Shown piece after piece: positions 16,928-25,881 of a stretch of 64,000 nucleotides of DNA. The notes beneath the pieces are model-generated. The model had not been told where the DNA came from. It saw only the letters and a program-made list of their open reading frames with translations, and did no database searches. The DNA lies in the NCBI RefSeq assembly GCF_027497175.1, contig NZ_CP114901.1:5518001-5582000 (forward strand). Direction: 5' to 3'. The stretch's first letter is position 1. Each line of letters starts with the position of its first letter. The DNA comes from Verrucosispora sp. WMMD573 (GTDB lineage: Bacteria; Actinomycetota; Actinomycetes; Mycobacteriales; Micromonosporaceae). The translations under genes and the position numbers were made by a program.

Positions 16928-17479
16928 ATGCACACCGTCAGCACCCGGCTGCTCCTGACCTGTGCCGCGATAGGCGTCGCCGGCGGCCTCGCCAACATCG
17001 GGAACGCGTACCTGTTCAATGTGATGGCAGTCGTCGCGCCGGTATTCCTCGGGGCTTTCACCGGGCTTTACTTCCTGCCCGGAATCGTGGCCCAGGCCGC
17101 GCTGCGCCGCGGCGGCGTGGCTCTGCTCACCGAGCTGATCGCCGGACTGGTGGCGGCCCCGTTCTCGCCGACCGGGTTCATCAGCGTAAGCGTCTTCGTG
17201 ATCCTGGGGCTGCTGCAGGAACTGCCGTTCCTGTTGAGCCGCTACCGCTACTGGGCGCCGTGGGTCTGGTATGCGGGCGCGGCCTTCGCGGCGGCGTTCT
17301 TCGGCGCGTTCTGGCATCTCGCGTACGACATGAACAGCCGCCCGGTGTGGGCACAGCTCACGCTGCCCGCCCTGCTACTGCTGACGTTGACGGCGGTGGT
17401 GTGGATGGCCCGCCGGTTGGCCGCGCGGGTGGCCCGCACCGGGGTGTTCCGGGGGCTCGCGAACGACCCGCCGCTATGA
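16928..17479 (+). CDS. ECF transporter S component (YkoE-like)
   Basis: 183-residue membrane protein with about five to six helices, e.g. LLLTCAAIGVAGGLANIGNA, VVAPVFLGAFTGLYFLPGIV and the C-terminal LTLPALLLLTLTAVVWMARR. This architecture and the downstream ATPase and T components identify it as the substrate-binding S component of an energy-coupling-factor importer, nearest in type to YkoE. YkoE of Bacillus is linked to thiamine precursors, but no TPP riboswitch can be seen upstream. The linked siderophore-interacting protein makes an iron- or tetrapyrrole-type ligand an alternative. It overlaps the ATPase gene by 4 bases. Confidence 0.85.
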   Translation: MHTVSTRLLLTCAAIGVAGGLANIGNAYLFNVMAVVAPVFLGAFTGLYFLPGIVAQAALRRGGVALLTELIAGLVAAPFSPTGFISVSVFVILGLLQELPFLLSRYRYWAPWVWYAGAAFAAAFFGAFWHLAYDMNSRPVWAQLTLPALLLLTLTAVVWMARRLAARVARTGVFRGLANDPPL

Positions 17480-19158
17480 CCAGACCCGTCATCGACGTCC
17501 GCGACCTGGGCATCCGGCACGACGGCCGGGCCCGGAACACACCCGACGGCCTCAGCTTCGAGCTGTACGCCGGCGAGACCGTGCTGCTTCTCGGACCCAG
17601 CGGCTGTGGAAAGTCCACGCTGGCTCTCGCGCTCAACGGGCTTGTGCCGCAGGCCGTGCCGAGCCGCATGAGCGGCCGTGTCGTGGTCGGCGGCACGGAC
17701 ACCCGCGACACGCCGGTCGCCCGGCTCAGCACGCGGGTCGGCATCGTTTTTCAGGACCCGGACAGCCAGATCGTCACCGGCACCGTACTCGACGAGGTCT
17801 GCTTCGGACCGGAGAACCTGCGGCTGCCGGTAGAGACGGTGCTGATCCGGGCCGAGGAGGCGCTGCGCCGGGTCGGGCTCTGGGACCGTCGGCACGACAA
17901 CCCCGACGTGCTCTCCGGCGGCGGCCGACAGCGCCTGGCTGTCGCCTGCGCGCTCGCCCTAGAGACCGGCGTGCTGGTGCTCGACGAGCCGACTGCCAAC
18001 CTCGACCCGGCCGGCGTCGACGACGTGTACGCCATCCTGCGCGACGTGGCCGCGACCGGGCAACACACCATCGTGCTGGTCGAGCACAACCTCGACGTCG
18101 CCCTGGGGGTGGTCGACCGGGTGCTGGTGCTCGACCGCGACGGGCGGCTCGCGTTCGACGGACCGGCCGATGAGATCCTCCGGGAGCACATGGCCGATCT
18201 GCTCGCGTTGGGAGTCTGGCTGCCCGCCGCGACACTGGCCGCCCTGCGCCTGCGGGAGGCCGGTGTGCCGCTCACCCCGCTGCCGGTCACCGGCGACGAG
18301 CTCACCACTGCGCTCGACACGTGCCCGAGCCTGCCACCACCGATCGTGCCGGCCCCGCCCGAGCCGGACGGAACCCCGTTCGCCGTGACGGTCCGCGATC
18401 TGACCGTGGTACGCGGCGATCGAAGAATCCTCGATCGGGTCAGCCTCGACGTGCCCAGCGGCGCGTTCCTCGCGATCGTCGGCGCCAATGGTGCCGGCAA
18501 GACCACGCTGCTACGCGCGATCGCCGGAGTGACGCCGCCGCCGCGGGGCCGGGTCCGGCTCGGTGACGTCGATCCGGCCGTCGCCGACCCGAACCGGCTC
18601 CTCCAGACCGTCGGCTTTGTGTTTCAGAACCCGGAGCACCAGTTCGTTCAGGACACCGTGGCGGCCGAACTGACGCACGGGCTGCGGCGACTCGGCCTTG
18701 GGGCCGGCGAGATCGAGCCGCGGGTTGCCGCGATGCTGGACCGCCTCGGGCTCGACGACGCCCGCGAGGTCCACCCGTTCCTCCTCTCCGGCGGGCAGAA
18801 GCGGCGGCTGTCGGTCGGCACCGCACTGATTGCCGGCGCACCCGTGCTGGCCCTCGACGAGCCGACCTTCGGGCAGGACCGGGCCCGCGCCGAGGAGTTG
18901 CTCGACCTGCTGGCCGTGCTCAACGCGGCCGGAGCGACCATCCTGATTGTCACCCACGACCTGCAACTGGTCGCCGACCACGCCAGCCACGTCGCGGTCC
19001 TCGATGCGGGGCGACTGACCGGTATGGGGACCACCGCGGAAATCCTCGGATCCGGTCTTGTTCCACTGCCTCCGTTCGCGCGGGCCATGCGGCGGTTGAC
19101 CCGGCACCCGCACTGGCAGCAGGTCAACTCGGTGCGCGAGCTGGTTGCCCACCGATGA
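17476..19158 (+). CDS. ECF transporter double ATPase (YkoD-like)
   Basis: 560-residue fusion of two ABC ATPase domains. Domain 1: Walker A GPSGCGKST at residues 40-48, FQDPDSQI Q-loop, LSGGGRQRLAVA signature, VLVLDEPTANLD. Domain 2: GANGAGKTT near residue 337, VFQNPEHQF Q-loop, LSGGQKRRLSVG signature, ALDEPTFGQD. Both sites look catalytically complete, and the Q-loops have the group II ECF pattern. The ATG overlaps the S-component stop (ATGA) and its own stop overlaps the T-component start in the same way. A long upstream open frame exists but is unrelated. It energises import at the inner face of the membrane. Confidence 0.95.
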   Translation: MTRPVIDVRDLGIRHDGRARNTPDGLSFELYAGETVLLLGPSGCGKSTLALALNGLVPQAVPSRMSGRVVVGGTDTRDTPVARLSTRVGIVFQDPDSQIVTGTVLDEVCFGPENLRLPVETVLIRAEEALRRVGLWDRRHDNPDVLSGGGRQRLAVACALALETGVLVLDEPTANLDPAGVDDVYAILRDVAATGQHTIVLVEHNLDVALGVVDRVLVLDRDGRLAFDGPADEILREHMADLLALGVWLPAATLAALRLREAGVPLTPLPVTGDELTTALDTCPSLPPPIVPAPPEPDGTPFAVTVRDLTVVRGDRRILDRVSLDVPSGAFLAIVGANGAGKTTLLRAIAGVTPPPRGRVRLGDVDPAVADPNRLLQTVGFVFQNPEHQFVQDTVAAELTHGLRRLGLGAGEIEPRVAAMLDRLGLDDAREVHPFLLSGGQKRRLSVGTALIAGAPVLALDEPTFGQDRARAEELLDLLAVLNAAGATILIVTHDLQLVADHASHVAVLDAGRLTGMGTTAEILGSGLVPLPPFARAMRRLTRHPHWQQVNSVRELVAHR

Positions 19159-19907
19159 CCCTCCGGTTCCTGCCCCACCTCGACCCGCTGGCCAAGGTGG
19201 CCGGTCCGCTGCCGGCGATGCTCGTGCTGGTCTTCGCCCGGGATCTCCGGCTACCACTGACCTGCGCCTGCCTCACGCTCGGCGTGCTGTTGATCGGCGC
19301 CCGCCTGGACGCAGGAATGCTGCGCCTATTGTTGCTCTGGCTTCCGCTGGTGGTGCTCGTCCTCGCCGTGAGCCTGGGCGCATGGACCGACCCGAGCCGC
19401 GTCGACCGGTCGGTGCCCCTGGCTCAGGTGGGTGATCTGCGGCTATATCTCGGCTCGGTGCTGGCCGGCCTCGCCACCACGGTGCGACTCGCGGCGATCC
19501 TGCTTCTCGCGATGATCGGGGGGCTGACCACGTCCGGTACCGATCTCGTGCGCGCCGCCGTGCAGCACCTGCGGCTACCCTACCGGGTCGGCTACACGGC
19601 GCTGGCCGCGTTCCGATTCGTGCCCCGTTTCCGCCACGAGCTCGGCATCATCGTCGCCGCGCACCGGGTGCGGGGCAGCGTGACCGGGCGGGGCCCGGTC
19701 GCGGCGCTGCGCCGTCAGTCCGGCTACCTCGTTCCGTTGCTGGCCGGAGCGGTCCGGCACGCCCAACGGGTGGCACTCGCCATGGAGTCGCGCGGCTTCG
19801 GCGCCTACCCGACCCGCACCGAACGGCACCGGCTGCGCTGGCATGCCCGGGACACCTCGTTCGTAGCCGCTTGCTGGTGCCTGACCCTTCTGATCCCGTT
19901 CGTCTGA
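19155..19907 (+). CDS. ECF transporter T component (YkoC/EcfT-like)
   Basis: 250-residue membrane protein of the EcfT/CbiQ family. Hydrophobic N-terminal segments include FLPHLDPLAKVAGPLPAMLV and LLIGARLDAGMLRLLLLWLP. The coupling helices carry the two Ala-Arg-type motifs that dock the ATPases: YTALAAFRFVPRFRHELGII and VALAMESRGFGAYPTRTE, the latter being the classic ESRGF-type motif. It overlaps the ATPase gene by 4 bases and is followed after ten bases by the siderophore-interacting protein, so the cassette is one transcript. Confidence 0.92.
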   Translation: MTLRFLPHLDPLAKVAGPLPAMLVLVFARDLRLPLTCACLTLGVLLIGARLDAGMLRLLLLWLPLVVLVLAVSLGAWTDPSRVDRSVPLAQVGDLRLYLGSVLAGLATTVRLAAILLLAMIGGLTTSGTDLVRAAVQHLRLPYRVGYTALAAFRFVPRFRHELGIIVAAHRVRGSVTGRGPVAALRRQSGYLVPLLAGAVRHAQRVALAMESRGFGAYPTRTERHRLRWHARDTSFVAACWCLTLLIPFV

Positions 19908-19917
19908 GGAGGACACC

Positions 19918-20712
19918 GTGGCTCGCCACAGCCGACCCGTCCGGCCCGCCCGCCAGGAGTTTCTGCGCGCCGAGGTACTGCGCAGCCAGCGGGTGAGCCC
20001 CACCTTCCAACGGGTCACGATCGGCGGCGAAGACCTGCGCCGCTTCGCGCCGATGGGCTTCGACCAGTGGTTCCGACTCTTCCTACCCGGCCCCGGACAG
20101 CACGAGATCACCCTGCCGGGTCGCACCGATCTGCTGGGCTACGCGCGCTATCGCGCCATGCCGCCGCGGATCCGCCCGGTGATGCGCAACTACAGCGTGC
20201 GGGCATTCCGTCCGGAGGTCGCCGAGCTGGACATCGACTTCGTCCGTCACCAGGGCGGCTACGCCTGTTCCTGGGCCGACAAGGCCCAGCCGGGCGAACC
20301 GGTAGCCATCCTGGACCAAGGCATCGGGTACAGTGCCCCCGCGCACGTCGCCTGGACGCTGCTCGCCGCGGACGAGACCGGACTGCCCGCGATCGCCGGC
20401 ATCCTCGCCTCCCTACCCGCTGCCACCCGCGGCCTGGTGCTGCTGGAGGTGCCGGACCGCTCCGACATCGCGCCGTTGCTGGCCCCGGAGGGCATGGAGG
20501 TGCGGTGGCACTTCCGGACCCCCGACGAAGCCGCAGGCCGCCCGACGCTCACGACCGTACGGTTGGCGGAACTGCCGGACCAAGCGGGCTACGCCTTCGT
20601 GGTCGGCGAAGCCGCCATGGTCGCCAGCGTCCGTCGGCACCTGGTGCACGACCGCGCGATGCCCAAGGCGGACGTGGCCTTCTGCGGCTACTGGCGCCAC
20701 CCCACAACCTAG
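19918..20712 (+). CDS. Siderophore-interacting flavoreductase (SIP family)
   Basis: 264-residue cytosolic NAD(P)H-dependent ferric reductase. The FAD-binding barrel shows RVTIGGEDLRRFAPMGFDQW and RPVMRNYSVRAFRPEVAELD with the RxYS-type flavin motif, followed by FVRHQGGYACSWADKAQPGE. The C-terminal NAD(P)-binding domain has LLAADETGLPAIAGILASLP and AFVVGEAAMVASVRRHLVHD ending in GYWRHPTT, all SIP hallmarks. GTG start with GAGGAGGAC directly before it. It is the last gene of the ECF cassette, suggesting that the imported ligand is an iron chelate or a related redox-active compound whose metal is released by reduction. Confidence 0.93.
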   Translation: MARHSRPVRPARQEFLRAEVLRSQRVSPTFQRVTIGGEDLRRFAPMGFDQWFRLFLPGPGQHEITLPGRTDLLGYARYRAMPPRIRPVMRNYSVRAFRPEVAELDIDFVRHQGGYACSWADKAQPGEPVAILDQGIGYSAPAHVAWTLLAADETGLPAIAGILASLPAATRGLVLLEVPDRSDIAPLLAPEGMEVRWHFRTPDEAAGRPTLTTVRLAELPDQAGYAFVVGEAAMVASVRRHLVHDRAMPKADVAFCGYWRHPTT

Positions 20713-20938
20713 GGTGGTGCCCTCGGCGGTGAGGTGCGCTGAGTGCTCACATCGAAGACAGCAAGAGGATCTGCACGCTCTACACGCCGTCGCCGTCGCG
20801 ACTGAGCTTGGTCAGGCGTCGGCGGATCTGCTCCTCCTGCCACGGATCCGGCCTGCCGGATCCACCCCCGTCGTGCGTCGAACTACGGCGCACGACGCGG
20901 GCCGGGTGCGGTCAGAGGTACCCGGCCCCGTGCCCCGG

Positions 20939-21775
20939 TCAGGTCGGGAAGTCGGCTCCCCGCGAGAGCGCTTCGGAGGAGCGGATGTCGGCGAGGTTCG
21001 CCTCCAGCGCGGCGACGGCCGCGTCGAACCCGTCGCTACCGAGGACGAGCCGACGGGGAGGTGCGTCCTCAGTCATCGCGGCGAGCACCGCTCGAACTCC
21101 ACGTGCCGGGTCGCCGGGCTGTTTCCCGTCCTGCTCCACCATGCCGGCGCGGACGTTTTCGAGCATGGGCAGATACGCCGGGATGGTCTCCTGGACGGGC
21201 TCGCCGGAGAAGCCAGCGTAGGCGCGGGTGCGGAACGCGCCCGGCTCCACCGCCATCACCCGGATGCCGAACGGGGCGACCTCGTCACGGAGCACCTCGG
21301 TGACGCCCTCCATCGCGAACTTGGAGGCGCTGTAGTAGCCGAACCCGCCGACGCCGCGCAGCCCGGCTACCGACGACATATTGATGATCCAGCCGCTTCT
21401 CCGGGAACGCATGCCGGGGAGAACCGCACGGATGACCGAGAGCGCGGCGAAGAAGTTCAGCTCGAACATGTGGCGGATGTCGGCGTCGGAGGTGCCCTCG
21501 ATAGAGCCGAACCAGCCACGGCCGGCATTGTTGACGAGCACGTCGATCACACCGAAGTGCGCCTCGACGTCGCGCACCGTCCGCTCGACGGCCTGCTGGT
21601 CGGTGACGTCCAGGCGCAGCACCAGGACGCGGTCACCGTACGGCCGGGCCCACGCGTGCAGCTCATCGGGTCTTCTCACGGTTAACGCCACGCGGTCGCC
21701 GTTGTCCAGCGCGGCCCTGGCGTACGCCATGCCGAACCCGCCGGGCGTACCGCCAGTGATGAACCAGGTTCTCAT
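20939..21775 (-). CDS. Short-chain dehydrogenase/reductase
   Basis: 278-residue classical SDR. The N-terminal nucleotide site reads FITGGTPGGFGMAYARAALD, a variant of TGxxxGxG. VLVNNAGRGWFGSIEGT, an NMSSVAGLRG serine strand and the YYSASKFAMEG catalytic YxxxK are intact. The C-terminus ends in SRGADFPT, like the SDR at 25882. The ATG lies six bases after the -10 hexamer of a MerR-type promoter, so the transcript is probably leaderless. The substrate is unknown. Control by the MerR protein 9 kb away is inferred from the nearly identical promoter of the SnoaL-like gene. Confidence 0.93.
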   Translation of the reverse strand: MRTWFITGGTPGGFGMAYARAALDNGDRVALTVRRPDELHAWARPYGDRVLVLRLDVTDQQAVERTVRDVEAHFGVIDVLVNNAGRGWFGSIEGTSDADIRHMFELNFFAALSVIRAVLPGMRSRRSGWIINMSSVAGLRGVGGFGYYSASKFAMEGVTEVLRDEVAPFGIRVMAVEPGAFRTRAYAGFSGEPVQETIPAYLPMLENVRAGMVEQDGKQPGDPARGVRAVLAAMTEDAPPRRLVLGSDGFDAAVAALEANLADIRSSEALSRGADFPT

Positions 21776-21781
21776 GGGCCA

Positions 21782-21812
21782 ACGATTGACTCTCCCCCTG
21801 GGGGAGAGTCAA
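21782..21812 (-). promoter_or_regulatory. MerR-type promoter/operator of the SDR gene
   Basis: Minus strand: TTGACT (21807-21812), a 19-base spacer, AATCGT (21782-21787), six bases, ATG. A 27-base dyad, 21786-21812, with perfect 13-base arms TTGACTCTCCCCC and GGGGGAGAGTCAA around one base covers the spacer. The layout is identical to 11414-11444. Confidence 0.8.
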
Positions 21813-21917
21813 GGATGCGGACAGTGACCGTGCCCGTATCGGCCGTGAACCACTTCGCGAAAGCGGCTTGTCTCCCTGCGGTGTGTACGCTAAAGACGGC
21901 AAGATCGGTTGTTCTGA

Positions 21918-21933
21918 GTCGAAGGGGTTCGAC
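21918..21933. promoter_or_regulatory. Inverted repeat upstream of AfsR-like gene
   Basis: GTCGAA and TTCGAC arms enclose GGGG, 70 bases before the GTG start of the large regulator. It is a possible operator or small hairpin in its leader. Confidence 0.35.
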
Positions 21934-22002
21934 CTCTTGAGCGCTCTGGGTGGTCCCACGTTCGGTCGACCAGATTCCTGTTGCACATAGGGGGATAGTC
22001 CT

Positions 22003-24921
22003 GTGCCAACGACCAGCGGCGACGGGAGACCGTTCTGTTTCGCCGTGCTCGGGCCGGTGCAGGTCTGGCGGTACGGCGTGGAACTGGACCTCGGCGCCCG
22101 GCAGCAGCGCCTGATCCTGGCACTGCTGCTGGCCAACGCCGGGCAACCGGTCGGTATCGGCGACATCGTCGAGGCACTCTGGGACCAGCGGCCACCCGCA
22201 AGCGCGGTCAACGTCGTACACCGCTACATCGGCGCGTTACGGCGCCTCTTCGAACCCGGTCTGCCGGCCCGATCGGCCGGACGGTGGCTGCTGGGCGACG
22301 CGGCGGGTTACCGCATGCGCGTCGACACGGACAGTCTCGACCTGCTGAAACTGCGTCAGCTGACCGGGCAGGCGCGAGCGGACGAGCTCGCCGGGCGGCT
22401 CACCGAGGCGATGTCGGCATATGGGGACGCGCTCAGCATGTGGCGTGGACCGACTGGCGGTGCGTCCGAGCTGGCCTCGTACGACCGCCTTGCGTTCAGT
22501 GTGGTGGACCACGAGTGCGCGGACCTGGCCCGGGAGGCCACTTGCCTGGCGTTGCGTCTGGACCGGGTCCGATCGGTTCTTCCGGTGTTGTGGCGCCTGG
22601 CCGAACATCGCCCGCTGGACGAAGCGTTGCAAGCCCAGTTCCTGTTGGCGCTGACCGCCGACGGCCAGCAAGCCGAAGCGATCGCGCTGTACCAGAACAT
22701 CCGCCGCCGGCTTGCCGATGAGCTGGGAGTAAATCCGGGTGACGAGCTCCGTGAGGCGTACCACCTCATTCTGCGGCAGAGCGCGGCCGGACCGGAGTCG
22801 TCCGGGAAGGCCGAGCCGCCGCCCGCTGCGCAACCGGGCCGGACACCAATCGGCCGAGCCTCGGGCCTCACCGCGGTGCTGCCCGCCCAGCTGCCGGCAG
22901 ACCTGCCCTGGTTCACCGGTCGCGACGAGGCCCAGCGCCAGACGCTCGGCTTGGTCAACGGCCACGTAATGACCCAGGCGTCGATGCCGGTGCTCGCCAT
23001 CGACGGCATTCCCGGCATCGGCAAGACCGCCCTGGCCATCCACCTGGCCCACCAACTGGCCGACAGCTATCCGGATGGGCAGCTCTACGTCGACCTGCAG
23101 GGCTTCGACCCCGACCAGTCGGTGCTGCACCCCGCGGAGGCCCTCCAAGGCTTCCTCAACGCGCTCGGTGTTCCGGACACCGACATCCCGGCGAGCCATC
23201 ACGCCCGCAGTGGCCTGTACCGCAGCGTCCTGGCCGGCCGCCGTATCCTCGTCGTGCTCGACAACGCGCACAGCGTCGAGCAGGTCCGTCCGCTGTTGCC
23301 GGGCGCGCCCGGCTGCCTCGTAGTGGTCACCAGCCGCAAGCGTCTCACCGGCCTGGCCACCGCGCACGGCGCCCACCTCATGACCCTCGACGTGCTGCCA
23401 CCCGAGGACGCGCGCAACTGCCTGATCCTCCGGATCGGAGCGGACCGGGCCTCCGCCGCCCCGGAAGCGATCGACGAGATCATAGAGCGATGCGGGCGGC
23501 TTCCGCTGGCGCTGGCGATGGTCGCCGCCCGCGCCCTGGCCCACCCCGATCACCAGCTAGCCGACATCGCCCGGGAACTACGGGAGGCGCAGGGCAGCCT
23601 GGACGGGTTCTCCGTCGACGACATGGCAAACGACATCCGGGCGATCTTCTCCTGGTCGTACCGGATGCTCGGTGCCCGCGCCGCTCGCCTGTTCCGGTTG
23701 CTGTCGCTTCATCCCGGCCAGGACATCACGGTCGCGGCGATGGCCAGCCTCGCCGGCGTACCGCTGGGCGAGGCGCGTCTGCTGGCCGGCGAGCTGGTAC
23801 GGACCGGCCTGCTCGCGGAGCACACCGTGGGCCGGTTCACCAGCCACGACCTCATTCGGGCGTACGCTCAGGAGTTGGTTCACCTACACGAGGACCACCA
23901 GGCCCGACAGTGTGCGGCCGAACGGCTCGGCCACCACTACCGGCAGACCGCGTACGAAGCGGATCTGCTGCTCAAACCCACAATGGTGCTGGATCCGCCG
24001 GAGACGCTACAGGGTGTGGTCGTCACCCGCCTGAACGACGCCGCTGAGGCGGTCGCCTGGTTCAACGCGGACCGGCACGTCCTCAGGGCAGTGGTGCAGC
24101 GACAGCTCGATGACGGCCGGGTCGCTACGGCCTGGCGGATGGCGATCAGCTTGCAGCGTTTCCACCAGGGCGAGGGCTGGTGGCACGACTGGGCGGCGAT
24201 GGCGCGCGCCTGTCTGCTCGCGGCCACTTCCGCCGGGGACGACCTCGGCCAGGCCCACCTCTCCCGCAGCTTGGCCGGCGCCGAGCACGTGCTCGGCAAC
24301 CATGACGCGGCCGCGCGTCTGCTCCGTCAGTCACTGGACCTGTTCGTCGGGCTCGGACTTCGCTGGGAACAGGCCCTGGTGTACCGCAACCTCGGCCAGG
24401 TGAGCGTCGCGCAGGAGAGTCATCTCGATGCCGTCGCACACTACGAACGCGCCCTGCGCATCTTCGAGGCGCTGGGCGACCTGTCCGACCAGGTCATCGT
24501 CCTGTGCTGTCTGGCCGACGCGCATTCCTGCCTCGGCCGGCCGAACGTCGGAATGGATTTTGCCAACCGAGCGCTGCCGATCGCCAGAGCGATGGGTGAC
24601 CTCAACGGCCAGGGCCTCTGCTACGAGACGCTGGCCAAGTGCTTCCAGGCCAAGGGAGACCTGACTGCCTCGCTGGCGTCCTGGAGACGGGCGGCCGACA
24701 TCTACCAGCAGACCGGGTGGCGGATGAACTCGGTCGAGTGTCTGCTGCCACAGGGCGACGCCTCGCTGGCCCTCGGTGACCCGGACGGCGCCCGTGCGGC
24801 CTGGCAGCAGGCACTCGAGCTGCTGAGCCACCTGCGGGTGCCCCAGGTGTCCGCGATCAAGGAACGCCTGCGAGGCATGGAGACAGCAAGAGCCGTACGG
24901 GTGCCCGGCGGTCGCCGCTGA
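22003..24921 (+). CDS. AfsR/SARP-family regulator with NB-ARC and TPR domains
   Basis: 972-residue cytoplasmic transcription factor. Domains in order: an OmpR-type winged helix (about 10-95, VLGPVQVWRYGVELDLGARQ, ALLLANAGQPV), a bacterial transcriptional activator domain (about 100-250, WRGPTGG, LADELGVNPGDELREAYH), an NB-ARC ATPase with Walker A GIPGIGKTA near residue 335 and ILVVLDNA Walker B, and a C-terminal TPR array (about 730-950, RNLGQVSVAQESHLDAVAHY). Such AfsR homologues switch on specialised metabolism. GGGGGA seven bases before GTG. It is flanked by SDR genes on the opposite strand; no adjacent biosynthetic operon marks its target. Confidence 0.95.
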   Translation: MPTTSGDGRPFCFAVLGPVQVWRYGVELDLGARQQRLILALLLANAGQPVGIGDIVEALWDQRPPASAVNVVHRYIGALRRLFEPGLPARSAGRWLLGDAAGYRMRVDTDSLDLLKLRQLTGQARADELAGRLTEAMSAYGDALSMWRGPTGGASELASYDRLAFSVVDHECADLAREATCLALRLDRVRSVLPVLWRLAEHRPLDEALQAQFLLALTADGQQAEAIALYQNIRRRLADELGVNPGDELREAYHLILRQSAAGPESSGKAEPPPAAQPGRTPIGRASGLTAVLPAQLPADLPWFTGRDEAQRQTLGLVNGHVMTQASMPVLAIDGIPGIGKTALAIHLAHQLADSYPDGQLYVDLQGFDPDQSVLHPAEALQGFLNALGVPDTDIPASHHARSGLYRSVLAGRRILVVLDNAHSVEQVRPLLPGAPGCLVVVTSRKRLTGLATAHGAHLMTLDVLPPEDARNCLILRIGADRASAAPEAIDEIIERCGRLPLALAMVAARALAHPDHQLADIARELREAQGSLDGFSVDDMANDIRAIFSWSYRMLGARAARLFRLLSLHPGQDITVAAMASLAGVPLGEARLLAGELVRTGLLAEHTVGRFTSHDLIRAYAQELVHLHEDHQARQCAAERLGHHYRQTAYEADLLLKPTMVLDPPETLQGVVVTRLNDAAEAVAWFNADRHVLRAVVQRQLDDGRVATAWRMAISLQRFHQGEGWWHDWAAMARACLLAATSAGDDLGQAHLSRSLAGAEHVLGNHDAAARLLRQSLDLFVGLGLRWEQALVYRNLGQVSVAQESHLDAVAHYERALRIFEALGDLSDQVIVLCCLADAHSCLGRPNVGMDFANRALPIARAMGDLNGQGLCYETLAKCFQAKGDLTASLASWRRAADIYQQTGWRMNSVECLLPQGDASLALGDPDGARAAWQQALELLSHLRVPQVSAIKERLRGMETARAVRVPGGRR

Positions 24922-24922
24922 A

Positions 24923-24948
24923 ACTCGTCCCCTCCGTCGGGGTCGAGT
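24923..24948 (+). terminator. Hairpin after AfsR-like gene
   Basis: Starts immediately after the stop codon. The outer arms ACTCG and CGAGT and inner arms CCCC and GGGG pair with one T-T mismatch. Probable terminator. Confidence 0.45.
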
Positions 24949-25093
24949 GAGGGACACGGGCCTTCACCGTGCGATCCCCGGCCGGTCACAGAGGACCGGG
25001 GACCGCGCTGCCCGTCGCCGCTCGGCCGACAGCCCTCTCTCAACCAAGGATGCGGCGAGACGCCAGGGGCCACCGTCGCTCGTGGCGTGGTCG

Positions 25094-25843
25094 TTACTGC
25101 GGCAGACCTTGGTAGTCGGCAGGCCCGGCGATCTGACCGCCGTCACCAGCGACCTCGCTGCCGGTGACGAACCGAGAGTCGTCGCTGGCGAAGAAGAGGA
25201 CGATCCGGGCGATGTCGTCCGGCTCCCCCACCCGACCGAGCGCGACGTTGCTTGTGTCGAAGGTGACACCATCGGTCATAGGCGTCCGGATCTGACCGGG
25301 GTGGACGGCGTTCACCCGGATCCCGTGGACGCCCAGCTCCAGCGCGGAGGTCTTGGTCAGGCCGCGTACGCCCCACTTCGACACCACGTAGCCGGACATA
25401 CGTGGTATGCCCTGGAGGGCGCCGACGGAGCCGATGTTGACAATCGACCCGCCGCCGGACCGCTTCATCGCCGGCACCACGGCCTGAATGCCGTTGAACA
25501 CACCGACCAGGTTCACGTCCAGCGTGCGCTGGAACCGCGCGGTGTCCCATTGATCCAACGGAGCCGGGTCGGCGATGCCGGCGTTGTTGACCAGGATGTC
25601 GATGGCGCCGAAGCGCTCCTCGGTTCGCCTGACGAGGGCGGCCCACTCGTCCACCGACCGGACGTCGAGCTGCTCGGCGACCGCCCGTGGTCCGAGTTCG
25701 CGGGCGAGGTCCTCCGCCGCCGTGATGTTCACGTCGGCGATGACCACGTTCGCGCCCTCGGTCACGAACTGGCGGACGGTGGCGGCACCCATGCCCATGG
25801 CGCCGCCGGTGACGACAGCCGTCTTTCCCTGTAGCCGTGTCAT
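25094..25843 (-). CDS. Short-chain dehydrogenase/reductase
   Basis: 249-residue SDR of the FabG/glucose-dehydrogenase-like type. GKTAVVTGGAMGMGAATVRQ (TGxxxGxG site), ILVNNAGIADPAPLDQWD, a NIGSVGALQGIPRMSGYVVS segment with catalytic Ser, Tyr and the following K (SGYVVSKWG), and the PGQIRTPMTD loop. The ATG at 25843 has GAGGGGAA about eight bases upstream; the longer frame to 25885 is unsupported. It is last of three same-strand genes (WrbA, SDR, SDR) with short gaps (67 and 38 bases), probably one operon read from the promoter near 27.5 kb. Confidence 0.93.
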   Translation of the reverse strand: MTRLQGKTAVVTGGAMGMGAATVRQFVTEGANVVIADVNITAAEDLARELGPRAVAEQLDVRSVDEWAALVRRTEERFGAIDILVNNAGIADPAPLDQWDTARFQRTLDVNLVGVFNGIQAVVPAMKRSGGGSIVNIGSVGALQGIPRMSGYVVSKWGVRGLTKTSALELGVHGIRVNAVHPGQIRTPMTDGVTFDTSNVALGRVGEPDDIARIVLFFASDDSRFVTGSEVAGDGGQIAGPADYQGLPQ

Positions 25844-25881
25844 GGCACGTTCCCCTCTCCCGCACCAGAGGTGCGGGGATC

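Noticed and set aside
16444..17475. Long in-frame 5' extension of the ECF ATPase
   Set aside because: Overlaps the GNAT and S-component genes in another frame, has Arg/Ala-rich shadow composition, and the ATG at 17476 forms the expected ATGA overlap.
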